Source of the DNA: Cheiracanthium punctorium
Lineage: Eukaryota > Arthropoda > Arachnida > Araneae > Cheiracanthiidae
Length of the DNA: 64,000 nucleotides
Assembly (NCBI GenBank): GCA_038373885.1
Contig: JAWZYV010012512.1
Location: 64,501 to 128,500, forward strand
Reading direction: 5' to 3'
Below, one piece after another: positions 11,557-21,698 of the stretch (the first letter of the stretch is position 1; each line of letters opens with the position of its first letter). Below the pieces are notes generated by a model. That model searched no databases, was not told the origin of the DNA, and saw nothing but the letters and a program-made list of their open reading frames with translations. Made by a program: the position numbers and the translations under genes.

Positions 11557-14500
11557 ATGGCAGAAAATGAAGCGATTAAAGCTTTACACCTTCAAATTGA
11601 ACAATTACAAACGCAACTAAATGTTAAAAAAACTCCCGTGTCCACATCAAGTGGGGGTTTACCTGAATCAAAGCATTTAGATGGCAGAAACTACGTCGAT
11701 TGGAAATTTCTTATGAAAAATTTTCTCGTAGATGCCGGTTTGTGGGATTGTATTGAAGGCAATAATATTGATCCAGAATTAGATAAAAGAGCACTAGCTA
11801 ACATAAATTTATCGATTAAGCCCATTGCGTCAGCTGAAACCAAAAAGGCTATAACTGCTAAAGAAGCTTGGATGTCTCTTCAAAGAACATATGAGAATAA
11901 CGGTGTAGTTCGAAGAATCGGTTTATATGGCTCTCTATATAGAACAAAATATGAAGAATTTTCTTCTATGACCCCATATATAGATCATATTACTTCTATC
12001 GCAGAGCAATTAGAAAACATTGGAAAGCCGCTTGAAAATGAGACTGTTGGTGGTATTATTTTAGGAGGGTTGCCAGAAAAATTTCGCCCGCTAATTCTTG
12101 GAATACAGGGATCCAATCAGACGATAACAATCGAATTTGTGAAAAATTTGCTATTACAAGAAAACATTAAGAACATGTGTTCAACATTAACATCCTCTGA
12201 TAATGCTTTTTATGGGAAGTCAGCGAACAAATTTTCACAAAAACGTAAGCATAAAGACAGTCGCAAAGCTCGTTGTTATAATTGTAATGAATTTGGCCAT
12301 TTTAGCTCATCATGTTTAAAACCAAGAAGAAATACGGTTAAATACAAGAACAAACCACATAATAAAGCTTGTAGTTTATTTACATCTACTGAAAATGATG
12401 AAAAGCAACCAACAGACTGGTATTTGGACTCTGGATGTAACAATCACATGACTCCTAGAAGTGACTGGATAAAGAACCTTAAACCTGAAGTTAATCGAAA
12501 TATTGATGTTGCAAATGGTAATTCTGTTCCGGCAACTGGAATTGGTAATGTTAATATTCAGTTAGCGAATAAACACACTGTTAAGGCAAATGATGTCATT
12601 CATGCTCCAGATTTGACGACAAATTTACTTTCTATATCTCAAATAGTGAAGAAAGGCAAATCAGTAGTGTTCGACAGATAAGGTTGCAAAATAACTGAGT
12701 CGGTAATTGAAATTCCTCGAAAGTTCATTTTTGCTACAGCTTCAGAAAATAATGGGTTGTACAAATTGGACACTTTGCAAGTTAAAGCGTCAGTGGCAAC
12801 TTTGAATTCTCACGATGTCTGGCATCGCCGTTTAGCTCATTTAAATAGAAGAGATATGAAGCTATTGATTTCTAAAATGTCTACAGGAATTTCTTGTGAA
12901 GCTGATCCAAAGGAGCCCTGTATCACGTGTGTTAAAGGCAAGCAGCACCGACAACCTTTTCCGCACGCATCGAAAAATCGTTCTAAGTCTGTTCTAGAAC
13001 TTGTACACTCAGACTTATGTGGTCCTATGTCAACTGTTTCCATTGGTGGATCAAGATATTTTCTTACGTTTACAGACGATTTCTCCCGTAAGTCATTTGT
13101 TTATTTTCTAAAAACAAAGGATGAAATTAAAGATAAATTCCTGGAATTTAAAGCTCTGGTTGAAAACCAAACAGGAAAGAGAATCAAAGCCCTTCGCTCG
13201 GACAATGGTGGAGAATATGTGAATAAAGACCTTGAGCGACATCTGAAGTTATCTGGAATCAGACATGAAACGACAGTTCCCAGATCACCTGAACAAAACG
13301 GGGTCGCAGAACGACTGAATAGAACTCTTGTTAAAAAAGCTCGTATGCTGCTTGACTCAGGTCTACCGAGAGAACATTGGGCGGAAGCTGTTAACACAGC
13401 AAACTATCTGAAAAACAGGTCACCCACGAAAGCTGTTAAATTTAAGACACCTGAAGAAGTCTGGACAAAAAGAAAGCCAGATCTTTCTCACCTGAAGATA
13501 TTTGGATGCAAAGTAATGGTACATGTAGCAGACTCCCTTAGGAAGAAATGGGATGCTAAATCTGAAGAAGGAATATTCATAGGGTATGCAGAAGGCAGTA
13601 AAGGCTATCGTATTTTCAAACCACTTACAAGAAAGGTAATTATTAGCCGAGATGTTATATTCCTTAAAAATGAAATTATGAAGAATTTATCCCAACCACC
13701 CGAAGATGCTGATGAAATTAAAGAAACTAACAAAGATGAAGTAGAAGAGAATGTCACGTCAATAAACATGAAGAAAAGGAAACTGTAACTGACGATGAAG
13801 CCAAAGAAGAAATAGAAGAATCTCACAGTAGTCGATATCCCAAGAGAATTATCACTCCAAACAGTAAATATTTTAATGAGGATTTCATAGTTTATCAAGC
13901 GAACCTTTTTGATGATCAAGATCCAGAAACGTACGAAGAAGCAATGGAAGTCCTGAAGCTGATAAATGGAAGATAGCTGTTGAAGATGAAATAAACGCTC
14001 ATCTTGCCAACAATTCTTGGACCTACTGTGACCTACCATCTGATAAGAAACCAATCAGAAGTCGATGGATTTTCAAGACTAAATACAAAGCAAATGGACA
14101 AGTAGAAAGATATAAAGCTCGCCTAGTTGCTAAAGGATGCTCTCAAAAATATGGGATTGATTATGAAGAAACTTTTTCACCTACAATTCGCCAAAGTTCC
14201 ATTCGTTACCTTTTATCTCTTGCAGTGAAACATGATCTGAAGCTATTTCAAATGGATGTTGAAACAGCATTTCTCCATCCTGAGCTTGATGAAGAAATTT
14301 ATATGGAACTACCTGAAACGGAACACTTTCCAAATCGTTATTGCTGCTTAAATAAATCAATTTATGGTTTGAAGCAAGCCAGCAGAGTTTGGTATAAAAA
14401 GTTAAGTGATTGCCTACGCAAAATGGATTTACAAAGATCTAAAGTAGATCCTTGCATCTTCTTCAATATCAAAGGTAAGGAATATTTCATAGTTGCTGTA

Positions 14501-15457
14501 TATGTTGATGATTTACTAATTATTACGAACGATCAGAAACGTAAAGATAAACTATTTCAAAAGCTAAACAAACAATTTCCCGTAAAAAATCTTGGTGAAG
14601 CTCATTACATTCTTGGCCTAAATATTGTTCAACAAAAAGATTCTATTGCTATTGATCAAATTAAATTTATTAAAGACATACTAAAACGTTTTGGCTTAGA
14701 AGATTGTAAAGGTACATCAACTCCTTTAACTCTTCAAAATAATTTATCTAAAGATATGTGTCCAACATCAGAAGAAGAAAGAAAATTAATGGAAAACGTC
14801 CCATATGGTGAGGCAATTGGTTCTTTACTTTATATTGCACAAGGTACTCGACCAGATATTGCTCACGCAGTTGGTTTGTTAAGCAAGTTTTGTAACAATC
14901 CAGGAAAGGCACATTGGATTGCAGTGAAAAGAATATTTAGATATTTAAAAGGCACATTAACAAAAAAGTTGCATTTTTACAAAAATGGAGATAGTTTATG
15001 TGGTTACTGTGATTCCGATTGGGCTGACAACAAAGATGACCGTCGTTCAACAACTGGATATGTTTTTATAAATGCAGGCGGAGCCATCAGTTGGAACTCA
15101 AAGCGACAAACAACAGTCGCATTGCCCACAACAGAAGCTGAGTATATGGCTATAAGTTCAGCCACACAAGAGCTGTTATGGCTTAAGTAATTACAAGAAG
15201 AACTGGAAAATCTGCAAAATGAAACAGTCAAATTATACTGTGATAACAGAGGTGCCATATGCATTAGCAAAAATCCAATCAACTCTCGACGTGTTAAACA
15301 TGTTGACATCAGGCATCATTTTGTGAGAGAGAAAATTGAAGAAGGCTTGATGACAGTCAACTATGTAGAGTCAGAAAATAATTTAGCTGATTGTTTAACC
15401 AAAGCCACGTCAGCCGAACGTTTGTCTGGCATTTCTAAACTATTTGGACTTTTATAA
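11557..15457 (+). pseudogene. Copia-2 copy B gag-pol
   Basis: A full copia polyprotein region from ATG 11557 (MAENEAIKAL) to TAA 15455-15457. It starts with a coiled N-terminus and a UBN2-type gag domain (LDGRNYVDWKF), then zinc knuckle, DSGCNNHM protease, integrase, RT with YVDDLLI and RNase H. Four lesions are visible against copy A: CAA to TAA at 12679-12681; a 4-nt loss near 13760; a 1-nt loss near 13950; and CAA to TAA at 15188-15190. It is therefore dead. The N-terminal 150 codons survive only in this copy, because copy A is rearranged there. Confidence 0.92.
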
Positions 15458-15468
15458 AGTGGGGGTAT

Positions 15469-15713
15469 TGGGGATAATTATTAAAGTCAAATAGTGACTG
15501 TGATGTCACAAATAATAATCTTTCGCATTGTTAACCTTTTTATAGTATGGCAACATGCTGTTCCGTTGCCCCTAGTTACCCCTTTTTGTGTTTTACTTTT
15601 TCCAATGTTTTTCGTCGATGTTATATGTTGTGCTATGTTATGTTTCGTTAATAAATGTTCTAAATGTGTGAAAGCCATATAATTAATTCCTCTACCACTC
15701 GCACTCTGCCCCA
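15469..15713 (+). repeat. Copia-2 copy B 3' LTR
   Basis: A 245-bp copy of 11180-11424 that ends CTCTGCCCCA. It has the same AATAAA signal (near 15647) and ends the tandem Copia-2 pair. Confidence 0.88.
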
Positions 15714-15880
15714 ATAATCAGTATCCTTAAATATGAATGTAATGCAAACTGAATCTTTTAACAAAATTTGTCTCCTAAAAGTAGCAACTACATTTCAAAA
15801 GTAGTGTAGCTAAGTGCGTATGTCAAAAAGTAGTTGTAGTTGTAGCTAACTACAATTTTCAAAAAGTAGTTGTAGTTCAC

Positions 15881-15916
<36 letters not shown>

Positions 15917-16103
15917 ATTTCCCACCACTGCTAGAGGTATATATTACTATGTATTTCATAACTTTAACATAATTACAATGAGATAAATTTCATGAAATAA
16001 AAAGTCAAAGGAAACCTCCACAAAAATAAATTCACAGTTTTCATGTTTTACATCTAAAAGATATTAAATTGCTTTATTTTTTATTCAAGAAAATAAAACT
16101 CAC
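15714..16103. repeat. hAT-type small-element remnant with A tract
   Basis: It contains a repeated AGTAGTTGTAG/TAGCTAACTACAA motif (15790-15880), a 31-nt poly(A) run at 15884-15914, and TTTCCCACCACTG at 15918-15930. The latter is the reverse of a typical hAT-like terminus, CAGTGGTGGGAAA. The left terminus is missing, perhaps removed by the Copia-2 insertion. No gene is seen up to the exon at 16184. Confidence 0.4.
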
Positions 16104-16184
16104 TTGATTTTGAAAAATTAGAATATCTTCCCAGAAGTATAAGGGTAATAAAGAAGCCAGCCAAAAATCCAAAGAAAAACATTG
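16104..16184 (-). CDS. TM7SF3: TM7SF3-like gene, exon e (transmembrane helix)
   Basis: An 81-nt internal exon read on the minus strand from 16184 to 16104. It is preceded by a polypyrimidine tract and acceptor (TATTTTTTAG) and followed by donor GTGAGT. It enters in phase 1, completing the codon left by exon d, and leaves in phase 1. It encodes a hydrophobic helix (MFFFGFLAGFFITLILLGRY) followed by a short polar loop. This matches the second part of the transmembrane bundle of TM7SF3 in position and character. The intron upstream is 15.8 kb and full of transposons. The next exon, with the remaining helices, was not found in 1-16103 and must lie beyond the window. Confidence 0.72.
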
Positions 16185-17285
16185 CTAAAAAATATAAATA
16201 AAAATCATATTTATATTACATATCTTACAAAATCAGATAAATATCATAAAAAATGATCAGTGGTTTACAATTATTCTAATTAAAAATATAATTAAACAAT
16301 AACATAATTTCAGATGTTTTTCCCACTGTATAAATTAATTTGTGCAAATTAAAGAAGATAGGCTCTGTCTAAGATCCAAGGCAAAGTTTTTTAGTTTTAA
16401 CAAGTACTATATTCAAGGATGAAGTCCAAAACTACAAAGAGAAAAGGTGCTATAAAAAAGGCCCGAGATATTTGCCTCATTTTCTCACCTAAGCCAGTGG
16501 CGAGATATTACAAAACACAAGGAGGAGGGACAGTATGAGGGGCATAAGGCACACACCGCTATCATCCGATAAAATGGAACAGGGAAGATAAAGAGAGGGA
16601 TGTTTATTTTTTCTTTCTTGAGTAGTTGTTGACGTGTCTGCTGTTTCATGGGAAATAAACTGGACTGTTCTAAAGTTAGTGATAAAATGCAAACTAGGAG
16701 AAAATCTGGAGTGTTGTAGGGGTGATTAATAAAATTCAGAAATTTCAAGGGCAATGAATTTTTTTTTTTTTTTCAAAATTAAACAATTATATAAGAAGAA
16801 GTTTTTTCTCTGGAGTTTTGTAGGGGTGTTCCAGCCCTGACATAAATTAGGTCGTAAAAGTGTTCCACTTGCTGGAAATAGAGTGCCAAGAAGTTTGTCA
16901 AACATCTGGTTCTGCTGGTTCTTGGATTCAGTGACCACAAAATTTAATATCTACATCTTACATTTGAAATAGCAAACTTTTTTTTTAAAGAGATGATATT
17001 TTTACTAATCAGGACAGAACCCTGCTTTACCATAGCGCTATGAATGCCACACATGTAGAGATGCTTTTGTTCCAAAGTCGACAGTGGCATGTATACCACA
17101 TTAAAAGGCATTTGTTGCAGAAGTAAAAATCGTGGGTGGCATGTCGGCTAACAATCAGATCATATGTTTGTCGAGCTACAGTTCCAGAGTGCACGAGTGC
17201 ACATAGTCATTGATATCTTGAAAATATTTCAGAATCAATACAGTATATTATTTTAGTCGTATCAACCCATATCATAAAATGGAAA
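16185..17285. other. Intron DNA, no gene recognised
   Basis: AT-rich intron sequence. Short open frames on the minus strand near 16485-16938 have no recognisable motif. There are T/A runs near 16758-16774. I see nothing else I can support. Confidence 0.5.
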
Positions 17286-17657
17286 ATGGCAAGAAGTGCA
17301 AAGAAACAGCAATTAGTTATTACAGATAACAGTGATACAGATAGTGACTGCAAAGAAATTGTTTGTGCTGTTCAGAAGCGGCTTAGAATTATAGTATCTG
17401 ATATTGAACAAGAACGTGGCAGTGAAGATCTTGAAGTTAGCTTTACATCGGAAAAATAGATATGGGAAAACCAGGAAAACAAAAGCAAAACCCTGGATCT
17501 CATAGATTTCTGGAATGTATACAGAAATAGAAGAAAGAATCACAGCTTCGGAAATGCTAAACCAAATTTTACCAAAAGACGTTTGGAATATCATTGTTAC
17601 ATGAGTCAAACAAAAGGAGATGCAACCCGAAAATTAAAACAATTTGAAGAAAATTAG
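17286..17657 (+). pseudogene. Unrecognised open frame with one internal stop
   Basis: From ATG 17286 a frame of about 123 codons runs to TAG 17655-17657, broken by one in-frame TAG at 17457-17459. It begins MARSAKKQQL, continues with an acidic Asp/Ser-rich stretch, and after the stop has a basic region (WNVYRNRRKNH, KPNFTKRRLEYH). No catalytic or zinc motif is visible. It lies just upstream of a hAT transposase C-terminus and could be part of the same decayed element. That link is only positional. Confidence 0.35.
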
Positions 17658-17984
17658 AGGGACACAAATATAGATGAAATTCATTCTTATTTTGCATCTT
17701 GATGGCACAAGTGAAAAAAAATGAATGTTCCAAATTCTATTGGTTATTACAGAATGCGTATTACATCACAGTTCACACCATGTGCACTTGTGAGTTTATT
17801 GGTAGCATAAGTGGTTAAAAAGACATACCAGGACACCACTGCACACAGGCTTACCAAGAGGGAAGGACAAGGGAGACAAATGCCCAGGCCTGGAGGATGT
17901 ATATTACAAATTTTTAGCATACAAATCCCATGCGAAAATAAAATATTTGTGTCGCAAAAACCCTTTTTTGGCTCATTCAACTGC

Positions 17985-18216
17985 ATTCCTAATCCTTTGA
18001 AACCCCTTGAATTTTTAAAAAAGCGTATATGCTTAAAACTGGGCTCTTTGTACCCAAATCTTTGTGGAGCCACAAGGCCATTCTATACTCTTTCAGTGTC
18101 AATGGCAGGAGCCGAGAGATCTTTTAGTGTTCTAAAAAGAATCAAAAATTATGTCAGATCAAGCATAGGACAAGAAAAACTTTGTGCATTAACAACTCTT
18201 ATCATGGAGGCACATC
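17985..18216 (+). pseudogene. hAT transposase C-terminus, left part
   Basis: The plus-strand frame (open from 17811) carries a clear hAT C-terminal dimerisation domain: LGSLYPNLCGATRPF, then VSMAGAERSFSVLKRIKNYV, then SSIGQEKLCALTTLIMEA. The motif AERSFS.LK.IKN is diagnostic of hAT transposases and their domesticated relatives. The domain is cut at 18216 by the P-like element. Its natural end resumes at 20110. The upstream catalytic part is not recognisable, so this is a fragment. Confidence 0.85.
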
Positions 18217-20101
18217 CATAGAGCAGATATATCAATGGAGTGAGCGTGAAGTCGATTTTCCTCCGCCAACACCTTGTGCAGTTTGTCACGTGACAATCAG
18301 ACAAACCGGTCTGTGTTCCGAACACTTAGCATTACGTTCAATGCGAAGTTGGACAAATTCCTCAATTATTTTTTAAAAAATGGTCATATACTGTTATGCT
18401 CGTAGTTGCAAAGAGAAATACCAGAAAGGAGGATCAGTAGCATTTCACTAGTACATAAAATTTTATGATAGTATACATTTAATTATAATATTTATGTTAA
18501 ATAAGCAATAGTCTTAGAATTTAGCGAATATTTGGCGACTTCACTTGCCTGCAATTGCAATGTTCTGAAGACGTACTGATGACATAATTAGCATTGTATT
18601 TTTTTAACATTGTTACTTATTTTTAATGATCGTTTTAACTTTTAATCTTATTAAATTCAATTCACTATTAATGTTGCCGCAAATAATATAGACAATTTCA
18701 ATGATTTTTTTTGTACGTGTGTGTATTGGAAGTGCTCCAATGAAATTTTATAAAAGTGTCTAAATTAAAAGGTACTATTTATATTTCTTAAGTTTGTTTT
18801 TACTAAAGTTATTCATTAGATATATTTAATTGAGTCTATTAAATAGGAGTCAACCCTAGTCGCTTTTGAATAATATTAATTTAAATGCGTGTGTTAAATG
18901 TTAAATGCGTTAAATGTTAAAAAGGCGTTCTTAATTTTGCTTTTAGTACACGAGCAAAATGCATAGTGATCAGATCATTATAATAAATAATTTCTGTCAG
19001 ATAATTATAGTGGATAATTTCTATTTATTTTTTACTTAACAAAAATTTTCATTCCAGTTTTCCGAAAGATGAAATACGAAGGAAGTTGTGGGAAGCGAAA
19101 ATGAAACAAGAAAACTTTAAGGCAGCTAACTACACTCGCATATGCTCAAAACATTTCACTGAAGATTGTTTTGACCGAGAAAAGTGTGGGGGTACCTGGC
19201 TCAAAAGAGATACTGTGCCCACGATATAACAGTTATAAAGCAATAGACAAAATAAAAATGATTTTAAAAAAATCAATTCCGAGTTATGTAAGACAAACAA
19301 CCGATTGTATTTTCAAGAAAAATTTGATGATTAAGTATAATGATAAATTCTTTTTGAAAGGTATTTTAAGTAGAACTTGGAAATAGACTTATTAAGATTT
19401 AGTTTGAAAATTCATGAGATTGTATAGTTTTAATTCGAACATTTTTTGCATGTTTGTAGGAAAAACGTAATTAGGGACTGATTTTTAGCATGGCATTTGA
19501 GCAAGAGGCCTGGGGAGCCCTTAACTCAAGACTTACTGCCGAAATACCTACTAAAGAGAGTTTTCAAAACACTATAAAGGGCTAGTTTCTGACAATCAAA
19601 GTAAAATATCTGATTATCGAATTCAATCTATTAAGTGCGCTCACAAATTTTAATTTACTCAATTTGCATTTAATTTCTTATTTATAAAGATAGTTGCAAT
19701 TTGCATAAAAATGAATAAATTTAATAATACTAGATAATATAGCTTAACAAGTTCGTCAAAAATGTTTTAGGTAAATTCGTGTGAACTTTCTTTCTCAATT
19801 TTTTAAGTTTCAGAAAAAGGAAAAGGGGGGGGGGGAGAAAAATTTATTACTTCGTATTTGATTCGCGTCTAAGATTTTACCCTTTCTACTATTCTACCAT
19901 TATAATTTCTTTTAGTTTAAAAGCGTACTAGCTGCAAGTTTTTCACAACACTGCGCATAACTCATCAAACTTGATAGAAGTCCGTGCTTCTCCCGCCAAT
20001 TACAGCTGCCTTTTTCTGATTGTCAAGTGACACATCTTGGCGGACAGCTTCTCCCCACCTGCAACAGAGGGTGCTCACTCCATTAGTATCTCTGCTCTAT
20101 G
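18217..20101 (+). mobile_element. P-element-like transposon with THAP gene
   Basis: A 1885-bp element bounded by terminal inverted repeats starting CATAGAGCAGA. The left begins CATAGAGCAGATATATCAAT, the right (reverse complement) CATAGAGCAGAGATACTAAT. Both continue TGGAGTGAGC, with an inner match TGTCAC.TGACAATCAGA. It is flanked by an 8-bp duplication with one mismatch (GGCACATC at 18209-18216, GGCAGATC at 20102-20109). CA termini, 8-bp duplication and a THAP domain all fit the P superfamily. The rest of the transposase (catalytic RNase H-like region) is absent, so it is a short, non-autonomous derivative. It is inserted in a hAT transposase C-terminus. Confidence 0.75.
18380..19229 (+). CDS. 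THAP-domain protein, two exons (18380-18450, 19058-19229)
   Basis: Exon 1 starts at ATG 18380 (MVIYCYARSCKEKYQKG) and ends FH plus two bases at 18450. A donor GTACAT follows, and the acceptor ATTCCAG ends at 19057. Exon 2 continues F-P-K-D-E-I-R-R-K-L-W to a TAA at 19227-19229. The spliced protein is 80 residues, essentially one THAP zinc finger: C5-x4-C10-x42-C53-x2-H56, with the invariant P26, W35 and F57 and the terminal TVPTI (AVPTIF box). THAP domains bind DNA, and in P elements the domain at the N-terminus recognises the transposon ends. The conserved phase-2 split within FHxFP is typical. The reading frame is undamaged. Whether the 80-residue product is made, or spliced onward to another exon, cannot be told. 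Confidence 0.75.
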
Positions 20102-20109
20102 GGCAGATC

Positions 20110-20188
20110 CTGCTCATTCTTTGAACTGATGAACTTTGATGATGCATTTGATAGCTTTGCATCTAAAAGACCCAGAAGGGCTATTTAG
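20110..20188 (+). pseudogene. hAT transposase C-terminus, right part
   Basis: Directly after the P-like element the hAT reading resumes and shows the usual C-terminal tail, MNFDDAFDSFASKRPRRAI followed by TAG. One base is missing or extra relative to the left part, so the fragment is frameshifted as well as split. Its presence fixes the pre-insertion order of the sequence and supports the boundary at 20101. Confidence 0.7.
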
Positions 20189-21693
20189 CAGAAACAATTT
20201 ATAAGCAACCAAATTTGCCAATAGAAGTGTTTATTATTTTCTATTTTTTATAATTTCTTATAAATTGAGTTTCGTAGACTAAAGAACTAATTTGATAAGA
20301 AGGGAACTCTACTTTAACATAGAAAAGACAATGTTAGCAAACAATAATGAGATTTAATGCTGCAAACCGGTTTTGGTAAATGACTTACCATCATCAAAAG
20401 CGAGAATACATTCTCACACTAATGTTGGTGAGTCATACTTATCGAAATCGGTCTGTTGCATTAACTCTCATTGGTGTCTGCTAAAGTTTTTAATTCTGCA
20501 TCATTCATTTAGCTATGAATTTTATAATAGCTCTGCATTAGCTTTCAAATAGTGAATACTCAACATTTAAAAATACTTTAGATTTAATTGTATCAAGTGA
20601 TTTTCTGTATACATAAAGAAAGAATTTCAGAATTATATGTACAGTACTTTAAAATAATTCTGACAAAATACTTGCAATTCGATGGAAGTTTTTATCATTT
20701 ACAAGATTTTGTAAATATATGTCCAATTGAAAATTTAAGGAGAGGGAATCTTAAATACCTGCGCTGGGTCCCAAAAATCCTGTCGGTGGCCCTGACTGTA
20801 CTCCTAACTACATTAAGTAACACTATTTATTTAAGTCAGAAGCAATTACAGTAAAAAACTTTTCTTCTGTTTCTTAATAATTCTGCTGTATACAGAGCTC
20901 ATTAAAATAATAGTTTTGTCTCGCATACAACAAGCATATAGGTTTAAGTATGGATATGAATTCTTGTGCATGTCTATAAATAAAAATAATAATAAATGAC
21001 TCCTGGTTGTACTGATGCTTATTAAATTTGTCAATTCTGGGTAATACTGAAATTTGAGCAAATTAGTGTTACAAATTAAATTACATTAATACAGTACAAA
21101 GTTCCAAATCCAGATGTCCTAACTTAGAATAATCCAAAATTCAGGTGCTTTGCTATAATTATCAGTTTGTCTTCTCTTCCTTTATAAGAATAAATAAATA
21201 AATAATGGGGCATTTTGTTTACCAGATTCTTTTAAAAATAAATATGTTGCAAATGATAATTCATTTCCATTCTTAAAACTTTTAAAATCTTATCAAAGAT
21301 ATTTCACCCCTCTTTGCACAGTTCCATTAAAAAGGCTTTTTTTCTTTCTGTTCCTGTACCTATCATGTCAGCACACACACACGCACAAAAAAAAAAAAAA
21401 AAAAAAAAATCAGCTTTCATATATGAAGTACTTAACATTTTTTTTTCTTAAAAACACTTTTTTTTACATTCTCTTCCTCACTGAATTTTTACATATATAG
21501 CATCCCTTTACCCTGAGCTTTTACAGCAGTATGAGGCTTAAATACAAAAAGTGTTCTGGATGTCAAAAACATTTGAATACATTCAAACCTAATGGAAGAA
21601 ATTTTTATATTAGTTTTCTCGCACACACCCTCTTTCCAGAGGAAAAAAAGAAAATAAATAAAAATTTTGTGAAAAAGCACACATAAAATGATA
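20189..21693. other. Intron DNA; small inverted-repeat element at 20343-20474
   Basis: No gene is recognised. A 130-bp imperfect palindrome (ATTTAATGCTGCAAACCGGTTTTGG against the reverse of CGAAATCGGTCTGTTGCATTAAC) lies at 20343-20474 and looks like a miniature inverted-repeat element. A CA/A-rich tract lies at 21371-21411. The last 25 bp (ACACATAAAATGATACTTAT) belong to the tail of the Penelope-like element at 23735-25012. Confidence 0.45.
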
Positions 21694-21698
21694 CTTAT

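Larger units (their letters stand above)
11180..15713 (+). mobile_element. Copia-2 copy B: LTR to LTR, defective
   Basis: A 4.53 kb Ty1/copia element with 245-bp LTRs (11180-11424, 15469-15713), an internal-tRNA primer-binding site, gag-pol and the polypurine stretch AAAGTGGGGGTAT before the 3' LTR. It is joined head to tail with copy A through the shared LTR. No target duplication can be assigned, because the outermost 5' LTR of the tandem is missing and the right flank (ATAATCAG) has no partner. Confidence 0.9.
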
